Shown: piece by piece, positions 21,130 through 31,950 of the stretch
How the letters are laid out: every line of letters begins with the position of its first letter
Position numbering within the stretch: position 1 is the stretch's first letter
Notes under the pieces: generated by a model
Told to the model about the DNA's origin: nothing
The model's database searches: none
The model's input: only the letters and a program-made list of their open reading frames with translations
Source: Auriscalpium vulgare
Lineage: Eukaryota > Basidiomycota > Agaricomycetes > Russulales > Auriscalpiaceae
Direction of reading: 5' to 3'
Assembly: GCA_019915015.1 (NCBI GenBank)
Contig: JAHBBC010000002.1
Coordinates: 372,001-436,000 of the forward strand
DNA: 64,000 bases
Translations under genes and position numbers: made by a program

Positions 21130-23297
21130 TGGCGTAGTTGCGGACGACCGACTCGGTCAAGACGTCGAAGGGTCTGCCCAATAAGATGTCGTAGGCGACA
21201 TTTCGGACGATATGAATCTGGAGGTAAATCGTCATGTTCCCAAAGCTCACTGGGACATTGCGCGCAAGTCCTAGGGATTCTGAATATTGACGATTTGCGC
21301 TTTGAAGCCTAATCTTGATGTCCGGGGTATAATGGAGCTCTAGGAAATGACAGACTTCTTCCGACATGGCGATGACTTGAGACCCGGGATCGAGGAGACA
21401 TTCTATTGCCACTCGGTTGGCAATGAGTCCGTCGATAGAGCGTAATGCGTGAGACTCTCTAGCAACGATGAGGCAATCATCGTCGCTGTTGTTCGCATCT
21501 CCTGCTCCGTTGAGGTACATTTCGATAGGGTCGGCCATGTAGAAGTCGCCTTCCTTCTCTGTCCAGAGGTCCTCCTTGGTAGCAGTGCGTGGGTCGGACA
21601 GATAGTGGAGGAATGCTTTGTTCTCAGCCGCTTCAGTTGCTGCGGCTGCCGAAACAAAGTCCTCATCCGGCACTTCTTCAACTGAGGCTTTGCGCGGTGG
21701 TACTGCAGCTTGAGTGGTAGCAGCGCGACGCGGCGTGACCGCGTCCCGGAACTTGGCGCGTACTTCTGGCGCAAGTGACAGTAGTTCCTCCGGCGTGAGC
21801 GTGATTTGGGCTGTCTTCATAGTGCGGGCGTAGATGGTGTCGGCAATCTCTGGTCGATGGATGGGGGCAGCGTGTCGAAATGCGGGTTCTGGTGCCTTAG
21901 CTTTGGGTGGATCGGCAGGCGTGGTCTTGGCTTTGACCGGTGCGCCTGTAGCATCCTTGGCATTTCGATATGGGTGCTGAGGCGACTGAGCTGGCGCTTC
22001 GACTTCTGCTGCTGCGGCTGGAGCTGGAGGAGGGACTGAGGGTGCGGGTACCACGTCGCGCGGCTTTGCTCGGGCTGCGCGGGTGATTTCGACCCCGTCG
22101 AAGATCTGCGCGTAGGTCTCTTGCGCGTAACTCTCTCTTCCGCGCAAAGCGGCCAGTTCCTCCTCTAGGAATTGAATCCGATCGACCTTGGATAATTCGA
22201 GGATGTTGGGGTTTCGGGTGGTGCTCGTTTCGATCATCAACTGGGCAACTGGTTTGACGCTAGGATTGCGCCTGTACCATTCCTGCACGCGATCGCACAG
22301 GAAGTCGCCCGAAATTGTGCGGGGGACGTAGGAACCATTGGCGAGCGTGACCCTTCCTTCTCCATTGCGAACGACAACTCCGGTGCGTATGTCTTCTTCT
22401 ACAATGGTGCATGCGCTGATGCGATGGTCCGACGATCCGCAATAAAGACACCGGCCGGCTAGGCGGGTCATAGCGGCGGACTTGGCATCATCGGCTGCTG
22501 TAGTAGCTGCGGGAGTTGCTGAGGCTTTTGCAACAGGTGCCGCGCTGGTGGAAGTGGAAGTGACGCTTGGTAAATTGCCACCCTGCATGAGGGTGCGGAC
22601 TAGTTGCGCAAGGATATCTTCGGTTTTGATGCTCGGCGGGGGCGTGGGAGAGGTGATTCGGACGGTGGGGATGGGTATGTTGACCGCAGCTACGTGACCG
22701 ACATTTCGAAAGGTGTCGGTGGCCGAGGCGAGGACGAATTTCCCGGCTTGGTGAACATCGGCAATCTCATACGCTTCGCCTGGCTCGACATCTGGCCTCA
22801 ATCTGCAGACGCGGATTTAGAGTGAGCTAGACGAAGTCGGGAATGCCGCGGGAGAATTCTCGATTTTGTTGCATTGTCGAGAGCCGTCCTTTGCGTACAA
22901 GAAACCCGGAAATGGTCAGGTACTCGCGGTGGTATACGGCAAAGTCGTCCAACGTCAGGTCCGTCTTGGTGCGCGTCTTCAGGACCAGTGACTCCAGGTC
23001 CGCTAATGTGTACGCTCGGTCTTCTTCGGCTCCTGGATACAGTTTTCCAACTGCGGTCTTGAATTCCTCATACGTGTTGTTGCCCGTAAACTCTGGCATC
23101 GAGTCAAACATGTCTGCCTCGCCCGAGGGGACGTAGAATTTTGACCAGTCCTTCTTCTCCCGATTTCCGGTGATACCAGCTTGCGCGAGTGCGGGCTCGA
23201 GATCTTCCCAGTAGCGGCGAATTTCGCGCGGCTTCGCTGGGTCAAAGACGGGTGCAGTACGCGACTTGCGAGCGGGCATGGGAATGATTGCGGCCAT
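21011..23297 (-). pseudogene. Element B gag-protease, interrupted
   Basis: The first ATG in the gag frame is at 23297, although the frame is open and Pro-rich further upstream to the LTR. The capsid-like part ends at a TAG stop (22827-22829). The homologous frame resumes in another phase just downstream (...RPDVEPGEAYEI from about 22800), so a stop plus a frameshift separate the two halves. The second half has a zinc knuckle CLYCGSSDHRISAC (about 22430-22470) and an aspartic protease motif LLDPGSQ near 21390-21400. It overlaps the start of pol. The break suggests this copy needs gag supplied in trans, unless the shift is programmed. Confidence 0.8.
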
Positions 23298-23753
23298 GAT
23301 TGGGAGAGGTGCTGGTGGGGCTGGGATATTGCGTGGGGGTACGGGGATATTTCGAGGGATCGGAATTAGATGGGTGATCGTGAGGGGTTTCGAAATAACA
23401 GGCGAGGGCGAGGGAGGTGTGCGTGGAGTTGGAGGATTACTCGGGTGTAGCGGGGTGAGATCGGAAAGTGGGGGAAGAGGTGGAAGCTGCGGGGAAGGTG
23501 TGCGAAATCCGCCTGGTACGTGATACCGGGTAGAGAATTCTTCTTCGGCTACAGAGATGATCGGCTCCGGACTTGCGGGGAGGGGAACGTCTGCGGCTTC
23601 CGGACTATCCTCTTCTTCGGCTGTGTCGTCGGAGAGGGGGGCTGGGTAGATGATATGGGTGTGTCGTACGTCGTCTGCGTGCGACCGGAGATGATAGGTT
23701 CGAAAGGGAGCAGGTGCGGATGGAAGTCGCGGAGGAATTCTGACTTGACCCTC

Positions 23754-23766
23754 GCGGTGGGCTCCA
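23754..23766 (-). promoter_or_regulatory. Putative primer binding site (element B)
   Basis: Four bases after the 5' LTR, the minus strand reads TGGAGCCCACCGC. It begins with the TGG expected to pair with a tRNA CCA end. I could not assign the tRNA. Confidence 0.45.
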
Positions 23767-23770
23767 AAGT

Positions 23771-25216
23771 TGATGGGCGTCCAACTGGTAGTGAGGTGGA
23801 TATATATTGATGTCCAATCCTCAGAGCGCAGTAATGAACGTATCAAGTTGAGGGAGTGCAGTCAGGGTCCCAAGACTACGCACGGCAAATCCTGCTCGGA
23901 GTACGAGTGGGACACAGTGACTAGGACTTGGATCGGTGTGCGCGAGAGGCTGGGGGAGAGGACGATAGTGCGAGAGCTAGACACGGCACGGATCACCGAA
24001 ATGATACAGTGCTGGAGACGCGACGAGCGAGCTCCCAAGAATGTGTCGCGGAAGCTAGGAATGTCGGAGGGGACGCGAGGACTATTTCGAGAGTCGAAGG
24101 GGATTTACGCAGCGGTGGCAATGGTCGAGGGAATATATCGAGGGAGAGCGGGACGGAGTACAAGGCGGTGACGAAGGAACAGAGGGGCGTATATAGGCCT
24201 GATCTCTGTGTTGAAGGTGCGGGGTGTCGAGGGGGAGAGTAGCGAGGCGTAGGGAGATTTCGAAGGGCAAGAGGAGATTTGTCGAGGGTCGCGGTATTGG
24301 TATTCGTATTGATATTGTGGCGTGGTATTGGTGTCGAAGTTTCGTGCGTCTAAGAGCTAGAGCGACGGGTTGTGGTGAAGTCAGACCACTTCAGGCGCTC
24401 TTTCGAGATCCTGAGTACGAGGGGGAATAGTAACTTGTTATTTCGTCTCTCTAGCGACTCAGAACTATTTGTACGACAAGCGAGTCGGAAATCCGTATCG
24501 TACGGACGTGACATAGTGAAGACAAATATGATCCAAAACGCGGGAGACGTGGGTCAGATATCACGAGGTGTACAACGTGGACGCGGGGGAGTGAGTATAC
24601 GAGGGATGTGGCAAGAGAGGATCGTTGAATTACGGACGGTTTAGGTTTAGTTCCGACTTACGATCGCCGCTAGGGGGCGAAGTGTGTTTGGCGCGCTAGC
24701 GCTTATATCGTAAGGCGCTGGTGGGGTATCGTAAAGTCGAGCGGGGTATCCGATGTATTCCGAGTGTAAATTGAAGGGAGGGACGTACGACGGGCGGTCT
24801 TGGCTCATTGTGTAACGCTCCTGCCTATCTTGGACGGCCGTGGATTAACGTAGACGGGACTATATCGTGGATCGAGATGTGGGGAATATCGAGGAATCGG
24901 GGGACGCAGAAGGGAAGTATGATTGACAGCGGCGCATCACGGCGGGGAAGGATTGTGGCGTGTGGCTCCGAGTCAGATAGCCGCTGGGTGACTGTTGTGC
25001 GGGGCCGTAGGATTGTGGCGTGTGGCTCGGGGCGCTTGGTGGGGCGTGTAGGCTATTTCGAGTGCGTTTGGGGCGCTTTCAATAGACGCTGCGGGGTGGT
25101 AGTGAAACCTGATGGTGCGGACCGAGGCCGGCAGGCCAAGGTCACGTGATTTCGGAAGATGCCGAAAATGCCAAAATTCGGGTGTTTCTCCGCTAGACGG
25201 CTGGGCAGGCGTATCA
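23771..25216 (-). repeat. Element B 5' LTR (right copy)
   Basis: 1,446 bp, differing from the left LTR at 13 positions: 12 transitions and one transversion. In transcription direction it is the promoter-bearing LTR. Confidence 0.95.
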
Positions 25217-27346
25217 ACGCCGCTCACAACGCTCGAGGCGCAACATGACTGGCCGGGGTGGCTCCCTTGCCATCAAGTTGCGTTCGACCGCGTCAAGGTG
25301 TTGGTCCTCAGTTGCGAATGCCTCACGACGATTGACCACCAAAATCCAGGTGATAACACGATCTGGGTGACGACTGACGCCAGCGACTTCCGCACCGGTG
25401 TCGTGCTCTCCTGGAGTAAAACCTGGGAAGATGCCCGCCCTGTTGCTTTCAACTCGATGCAGCTCAAGGGCACGCAACTGAACTACCCAGTGCACGAGAA
25501 GGAACTCCTGGCGATCATGCGCGCACTCCAGAAGTGGCGCGTTGACCTCCTCGGTTCGCATTTTGACGTGCGCACTGACCACCACACCTTGGAGCATTTC
25601 CAGACACAGCGCGAATTGTCCCGTCGGCAATGCCGTTGGCAGGAGTACCTGGCACAGTACGATTTTGACATCCAGTACGTCCCCGGGCCCAACAACTCGG
25701 TTGCTGACGCGCTCTCACGCCTGCCCGTGCCCAACGAGGCTCCTCCTATCTCCGCTTTTGCTGCCGCTGTCTGTCTCGCGCGAGTCGAGGAGCCCATGCC
25801 TGCACCCGTCATCATTGTCTGTCCCGTCTCTCTGCAGATTTCGCACGACCGCGCCCTCCTTGATGCTATTTGTGCGGGATATCCTGACGACGTTTTCTGT
25901 GCGCGTTTGCTTCGCAATCTCGAGAGTACTCCGGGTGCCCTGCTCCGCAACGGTTTACTGTTCATCGGCGACCGCTTAGTTGTCCCTCGCACGCCGTCCC
26001 TGCGCGAAACATTCTTTCAGCTCGCCCACGACGCTCTCGGTCATTTTGGCACTGACAAATCGTACGCCGCTCTGCGCTCCTCGTACTACTGGCCTGGCAT
26101 GCGCCGCGACCTTGACCTCGGGTACATTGCGTCCTGCGCGGAGTGTCAACGAAACAAATGCTCGACGTTGAAACCCGCCGGTCCCTTACACCCTCTTGCA
26201 GTCCCTGACGCCCGCGGCAACAGCGTCGCGATTGGCTTTGTCGGCCCTCTGCCTCCGGACTCAGGTTTCAACACCATCGTCTCTATGACAGACCGCGCTG
26301 GTGCCGATATCTGCTTGGTACCGGTCGAGTCCACTATCACCGCCGAAGAATTTGCTGCCGTTTTCTTCGACCACTGGTTCTGCAAGAACGGACTCCCGCT
26401 CGACATCGTATCGGACCGCGACAAGCTGTTTGTCTCTCGCTTCTGGCGCGCCTTACATCGTCTCACTGGGGTCAAGCTGAAGATGTCTTCCGCTTTCCAC
26501 CCTCAGACTGACGGCGCCAGCGAGCAAACCAACAAGACGGTAAACCAATGTCTTCGTTTCCACATTGATCGACAGCAGCGCGGCTGGGTTCGTGCACTGC
26601 CGCGTGTTCGTTTTGACATCATGAGCACCGTGAACGCCTCCACAGGGTACTCGCCGTTCCAGCTGCGCATGGGCCGCCAGCCGCGGGCAATACCTCCGCT
26701 CCTCCCTGGCAACGCTTCCGCGACTCGCAACAAATTTGGAGACGAAGCTACCCGCGCGCAGAACGTCATCGACCAGCTAACCGTCAACTTTGCGGAAGCG
26801 CAAGAAGCTCTCATCGCCGCCAAACTTCAGCAGGCAGACTCCGTGAACCAACATCACGGGCCTGAACGTGCGTATGCCGTCGGCGATCGTGTTCTACTAT
26901 CCACCTTCCACCGTCGTCAAGACTATAAAGCGCAGGACCCATCCCGTGTCGCGAAGTTTATGCCCCGCTTCGACGGGCCCTACACTGTCACCCGTGCATT
27001 CCCCAAGCGCAGCATTTACACGCTCGATTTGCCCGACTCTTCCGGCGTGTTCCCCACCTTCCACTCCAGCCTCATCCGCCCGTTCGTTCCCAACGACGAT
27101 CAGGTCGCGCCGTCTCGCTCGCTGAACCGCCCTGGACCAGTGGTCACCATTGACGGCGAACAGGAGTGGGAGGTTGAGGAAATCGTGGACCAGCGTCGTC
27201 GCGGACGCGGTTTCCAATACCTCGTACGTTGGTGTGGCTGGGGCAACGAAGACATGCGTTGGTTACCCTCTCGTTTACTTTCAGACTGCGCCGCTATGGA
27301 CCGCTGGCTCGCGCGCGTTCCCCCCGGGGGGGCCTCTTCTTCTTAG
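25217..27346 (+). pseudogene. Element A pol C-terminal part: RNase H, integrase, chromodomain
   Basis: The open frame continues element A's reverse transcriptase after element B. It starts with the reverse transcriptase thumb and RNase H (VTTDASDFRTGVVLSW, about 25365). The tether YVPGPNNSVADALSRL follows. Integrase has the zinc domain HDALGHFG...CAECQRNK (about 26030-26160), the core with VSDRDKLF and ASEQTNKT, and a C-terminal chromodomain (YLVRWCGWGNEDMRWLP, about 27215-27275). The first catalytic aspartate of the DDE triad appears replaced by glycine: AIGFVGPLP at about 26230 where IDFVGPLP is usual. Stop is TAG at 27344-27346. The chromodomain places it among chromoviruses. Confidence 0.88.
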
Positions 27347-27356
27347 GGGGGAACAG

Positions 27357-27729
27357 TGTAGACGTAGTCTACGACACGCGCTACTGACCCTGCTACTTTC
27401 GGATACCTCGATACCTTACTCGGACTCTTCTCTCCGTATTTGGCACACACGCGGCTCTCTTATATCGTCACCTACGCACTCTTACTTCGCTCTCCTTTCC
27501 CCCCGTTTCCTCACGCAGAGTGCTAGCATATCGCAATCACACTCGGTTCCTTTCAGTTCGGTCCGACTTCAGTGTTGTCGCCGCACGGCGACTTCCATTG
27601 GGGTCTGTTCGGCACATCTCATATAGCAGCTCGCCGTACACGAGAAATTTAATCTATGATACATACATGACCCATATACTTTACTTCCCCGATGAGATGG
27701 ACTTATGAACGCGACAATTGACTACGACA
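27357..27729 (+). repeat. Probable 3' LTR of element A
   Basis: After the pol stop, AGGGGGGAACAG resembles a polypurine tract and is followed by TGTAGACGTAGTCTAC, a terminal inverted repeat. The proposed end TACGACA at 27729 gives a TG...CA unit of 373 bp. No 5' partner is in the window, so the right boundary is a guess. Confidence 0.5.
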
Positions 27730-27842
27730 CGACTGAAGCGCGCGATTGCAAATCGACCGACAGGAGTGCGGGAAGCCCGCCCCGGTTGAGCAGGGGTATA
27801 ATGGTAGACGCCTAACAGGATGAGGTAGGGAAACACTCGGTC

Positions 27843-29411
27843 TTAGAACGTGCTCGCCCATGCCTCGAGGTCGAACTTGGACTCGCGCGCTTGCACGATC
27901 CACGCGTGTTGCTGACCCGTACAATCAGCCCGCATCACACTTCCAGCGACGCGCGCGACTCACCAGCAGATCCTTTGGCGTATTCCGCTGGTCTGGGTCC
28001 TTCAGTAGGCACCCGTCGACAAAGTCTTCCGCGATCTTCGGGAAGCGGCCCTCGGGCGTGAGCCGCGGCGCGGGCTCATTAACGATATGCTGGAGCAGCT
28101 CCAGGATGCTCATCGTCATGCCACCGCCCTGTAGGCTCACGCCTTTGCTCTTGCGCTTGTTGCGCTTCGCCTCCTTGCTGTTCTTGTCCTTGCGCGGCCG
28201 CGGTTGGAGGTCGAGCTTCATGGGTCGCGAAGGCGAGAGCGTGCCTTCGAGGTCCGACAGGTCCGAGTCGTCGTCGTCCGATGAAGAGTCGGAGAAGGGG
28301 AAGCGGCCGAGCGCGAGCTCGATGAGCGAGATACCGAGGGACCACACGTCCGACTTGACCGTGTACTGCGCTCCCTGTATTCGTTCAGGCTGTGCGATAC
28401 GTGGCCGTCAACGTCAGCACTCGCACAAAATAGGGCCACTGACGCTCATATAGGTAGATGTGCCCACAAACGTGTCCGCGATCGAGTTGATCAACTCGCC
28501 CGACACACCGAAATCGCAAATTTTGATGTGGCCTTTCGAGTTGCACAAGATGTTTGACGGTTTTATATCTGATGCACAATCAAAGCGGACGTAGGACGGA
28601 AGACATTGACAACATACCACGGTGAATAATGCGGTGCACGTCATAAAGGTAAGTGAGACCTTCGAGGACTGCCTGCGCCACTTTAGAGACGACCTCAATG
28701 TCGATGGCGCCGATAATCTTGTAGATGCCGTCGAGCGAGCCTTTGTCCATAAATTCGATGCACATGCAGATGTTCGGATCGGAGAGAAATGCGCCGTAGA
28801 AGGAAATGATGTAGTTCGAGTGGCAGTCGTGCATGATCTGTAGCTCGCGGAGGATCTGCTTGCGGACAGACGGTTTCGCGTCAATGAGCACAATCTGCAG
28901 GCATATCAGAAAAGACAAGGAGTGGGATGTGCAGGATGCGCACCTTCTTTGCCATGATAGTATGCGTCGGTACGTGCTCGACCTTCTTCACGCTCCCGCC
29001 GTTCCCCGCGCCCAGCTCTTGCAAATCCTTCAAATCCTCCTCACGCAAGTCATACTTAGTCTCGGCGTTCATATCGAGGTTGGCCAGCGTGTTGGAGAGC
29101 GTCGTGTGGTATGTCATGCGCTTCGCGGACGTGGACGTGACCGCCGACGCGGGTGCCGACGTCGGGCCATTGCTGACGGTCAGCAACGCAGAGTCCACGG
29201 CGACCCCCGCGGCAACATCGTTGCCCTGTGCGAGGGGTGGGGGCTTAGCCTTGAGGTTCATCGGCGGGGGGCGCTTTTTGCCGCCCGCGGCGGGCTTGGT
29301 GGCCGGCGCGAGGCGCGTGGGCACGGGCTCCGGCTCAGGGGTGGGCGCAGGCTGAGAAACATCGAGCTGCAGTGCCTTGAAGTTGCGTTTTGAGCGGATC
29401 GGTCTGCTCAT
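27843..29411 (-). CDS. STE7: MAP kinase kinase, Ste7/Fuz7 type
   Basis: This is a dual-specificity kinase that activates a MAP kinase, probably in the pheromone/filamentation cascade. Five exons, 29411-28944, 28894-28618, 28568-28444, 28389-27964 and 27911-27843, give 454 residues in consistent phase. The N-terminus has a MAPK docking-like site ([11 protein letters not shown]). Kinase features include a glycine loop [22 protein letters not shown] and the activation segment SIADTFVGT followed by SPERI. The C-terminal [10 protein letters not shown] and DLEAWA are typical of the family. An unusual acidic then lysine-rich insert of about 55 residues lies after GRFPFS. It is divergent from RSA3, with about 300 bp between start codons, and the transposon nest abuts its 3' end. 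Confidence 0.93.
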
Positions 29412-29707
29412 TGTGCGCGCAGAGGGGGGCGCTGGCGGACGCAAATGGTTGTTAGGACAGCGTGCTCTGTAGCGATGCGTTATCTATTTACCTGATTAAT
29501 GCCCGTGCAGCAGCCGATACTACAAGACCGGCAGCTTCCAGATAGCAAAAGAAAAGTGAGCGGGGAAGTGGGGAGAAAGAGAGTAAGTCGAGCAGAGGAC
29601 ACTGGACAGCAATCAAGAGAGGTCCCAAGCCGGACTTCGCTGCCTCAGATGATTATGTAAGACGCGTATGTTGTCGAGCAGACTGAGATCAGATACATAG
29701 CTCATTC

Positions 29708-30351
29708 ATGCCTCCCGCAAAGCCCGCCGCACCAAGAAAGCGCAATCGCAAACGCAAGCGGCGCGTTGCCTCCTCATCCTCATCTTCCTCATCCGACTCC
29801 GATGATTCCTCCTCAGACGCGAGCGCGCCGACCACCAAAAAGCCCCCGCCGAAAAAGCCTGGTCAAGCCGCCTCGTCCTCATCTTCAACGGCCTCTTCAT
29901 CGTCGGACTATTCCGATTCTGATGTAGGCTCCGATGCGCCACTGGCGGCTGTCCCGCCCACCGCCTCGGCGGCCTTAATACCGCGCCCGCGGCGGACACC
30001 GTCCCCAACCCCACCACCCGCAGAAATCCCTTCATTCCTGCCGCCAGCAGACGCCCCGAACCGCGCGCAGGAGGAGCAAGCCCTGAAAGAGAAGTTCCGG
30101 CGGTTCTGGATGACCAACGTCGCGGACGCGTTCCGCGACGATCTCGAGCATATTCGCAAGGTGTGTGACCACGGTCTACCTTCCATCTGAATTCTGACCG
30201 AGAATTGGCATGTACGTAGGAGCCTAATATGTCGACGCCGCGGCTGGCACTGCTCATTGATTCTCTGGCTGCGGGCGGGGACGTGTTTTCATCGCGGTCG
30301 AAAGGCGATCAGGTCAACGAGATGGAGGTCGTCGTGGGGAACGAGGAGTAG
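29708..30351 (+). CDS. RSA3: Ribosome assembly protein 3 homologue
   Basis: Two exons (29708-30160 and 30220-30351) encode 194 residues. The N-terminal 120 residues are low-complexity: a basic start (RKRNRKRKRR), then long serine and Ser/Asp runs and a Pro-rich part. The C-terminal domain matches Rsa3 (KFRRFWMTNVADAF, DDLEHIRK, then PRLALLIDSLAAG). Rsa3 is a nucleolar factor in early 60S subunit assembly. The intron falls inside the conserved domain and both sides are needed for the match. Confidence 0.88.
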
Positions 30352-31019
30352 CTCATGTGAGTCATTGACCTTTCCCCACCAGATTCATCTGATTTGTACA
30401 GTACTAATAGTACATTATAGCTGCTCGCCCTACCAGTCGCAGCGCTCACGATGGCCAGTAGATTGCAATTCTAGGTAGTCCAAAATGAAAATAATGTGAT
30501 GACCTGGGATGATGAGAGGTTAACGTTTACCTATGTAGGCGATGAATTGAATGCATAACTGAATGTCGCGATGTTTTCACCTCTGTGCGCATTTTACTTG
30601 CTGCAAACGGACCCCTGCGGCTGTAAGGTCATATCCTGTCCAACAACTTTGAGCTCTTACGCGCCCAGGAGCGTCTGCCATCCTCGGTCCTGATTCAATC
30701 GACTGACCTTCCACAAGCTCGTGAATAAAAATTGCTGGAAGGTTAAATTGTTTAACTTGAACGCAACTGACGAAGGCCGAAATACATCTACATCTACTTT
30801 ATGGACGGCCTCATTTAACGTTATGTATTCAGACCCATCCTATGCATAACTAGGCCGTATGAGATTCAAGTTTTCAACGAATCGAAAGTTCATCCGTGTG
30901 CGGCAACACAGTACTGTAAGTCAGGCGCCGGACTGCACGCCGCGGCCATCTCGAATGACTTGCAAACAAGGTCGCATTTACATCGCAAGGACAAATGAAA
31001 ATAAGATATTGGTGCGTGC
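30352..31019. other. Convergent intergenic spacer
   Basis: An AT-richer spacer between the 3' ends of RSA3 and the p24 gene, with no convincing gene. It should hold both 3' untranslated regions. Confidence 0.6.
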
Positions 31020-31844
31020 TCATCGCATCTTCCTATCCTCGAAGAATCGCTGCATGCAATGTCAGGAGTGCGGCTCTGGCAGATGACAAGGAGGACACAC
31101 CTTCAAATGTCTCAACTGCCATATACATGTACCGAGAAGCACTACAATCTGGACAATGCTATACCACACTGCCCTTGAGTTCGTTGCCTCGCTCAAATTA
31201 CGAAAGTCTGCCTCGCGTTCGCGCTGGTACTGCTGCTCGCGTCGCACGTCCTCCAGCTTGATGTTCAGGTCGCGGATCTTGGACGCGATTTCAGAGATAT
31301 GAGAGCGGTCATGATCGGCATTGGGTTTGACTGAACCCACGACCACGTCCAGGTAGAGTCGAATGTGGGCAGTAGGGCCAAACCACGAAGAAGAGTAGTT
31401 CGTGGCCACGCATATTGAATGGTCGCCAGCCTCATGCGACGTAAACGTGAACCGTCCGTCAGGAGGCCCACGAGTACTAACGACGGCATGATTCGTCTCC
31501 ATCTCCTACTCGCGAGTTCAATCAACTGTCAGGAGACAAGAGCAAGGAAACGCACTGTGACTTCGACTAAGATCCCCAGCTCCTCATTGATGGCATACTC
31601 CTGCCGCTGCTCATTCCACTCAAGGGCACGGTAATGACCTGATTGATATTCAGATGAGGTTAAGTGCGCATCACTCAGTCGCAGGGGTGGATTCACCTTC
31701 GACTACGGTGTCTGTTGGAAGTTCCTCAATAAAGCAGCGCTTCTCATTGGCATCCAAATAGAAGTGAAGCGCATTGACGGCGGTGGCGCAAAGAAGGAGG
31801 ATACATAAGGGCGTTGAAAGAGACCAGCGAGAGCGCGAAGACAT
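31020..31844 (-). CDS. p24 family (emp24/gp25L) cargo receptor
   Basis: A type I membrane protein of COPII/COPI vesicles that helps select cargo between ER and Golgi. Four exons, 31844-31697, 31638-31556, 31505-31101 and 31049-31020, give 221 residues. I chose the ATG at 31844 because it is followed at once by a signal peptide (CILLLCATAVNA). The GOLD domain contains LHFYLDANEKRCFIEEL and FTFTSHEAGDHSIC. A coiled coil, then one transmembrane helix (AVWYSIVQIVVLLGTCIWQL), leads to the short tail LKRFFEDRKMR with the family's FF motif and a basic end. The last ten codons sit on a separate 30-base exon. It is closest in style to the Erp1/Erp5/Erp6 branch. Confidence 0.9.
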
Positions 31845-31950
31845 GGCGACCGGCGCGATACTTAGGTCGTGTCGTGGCGGATGGAGAAAGGCGAAAGACA
31901 GGCGTGAGAACTCACCACTCGTTCGCAAAAACTCCTTGCCCACAACCGCC
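31845..31950. promoter_or_regulatory. Compact divergent promoter, p24 gene and RPF1
   Basis: Only 106 bases separate the start codons of two divergent genes, so they must share promoter DNA. No clear TATA box is seen. Confidence 0.6.

Larger units (their letters stand above)
12456..25216 (-). mobile_element. Element B: full-length Ty3/gypsy retrotransposon with antisense gene
   Basis: This 12,761-bp element lies inside element A's reverse transcriptase. Its long terminal repeats at 12456-13901 and 23771-25216 are both 1,446 bp. The ends are TG...CA and the host tetranucleotide ACGC is duplicated at 12452-12455 and 25217-25220. On the minus strand the order is LTR, gag-protease, pol (reverse transcriptase, RNase H, integrase), polypurine tract, LTR. 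The interval between pol and the 3' LTR, about 3.4 kb, carries a multi-exon gene in the opposite direction. The LTRs differ at 13 positions (99.1% identity), so insertion is recent. Confidence 0.95.
11130..27729 (+). mobile_element. Element A: 5'-truncated chromovirus-type Ty3/gypsy element, host of nested insertions
   Basis: Element A sequence is recognised at 11130-11526, 12281-12455 and 25217-27729. The gaps are a SINE-like insertion and the complete element B. Removing both rejoins a continuous reverse transcriptase to RNase H, integrase and chromodomain in the right order. Gag, protease and the start of reverse transcriptase are missing at the 5' side. At the 3' side the pol ORF is followed by a purine run and a likely LTR. 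Frame breaks and a lost catalytic residue show it is inactive. Confidence 0.85.

Noticed and set aside
23298..23846. Gag start within or near the 5' LTR of element B
   Set aside because: The frame is open, but its first codon is not ATG and lies inside the LTR; the first in-frame ATG is 23297.
27780..27890. tRNA-like stretch with TATAATGGTAGA and GGTCGAACTT
   Set aside because: Stems do not pair and part of it is the last exon of the MAP kinase kinase.
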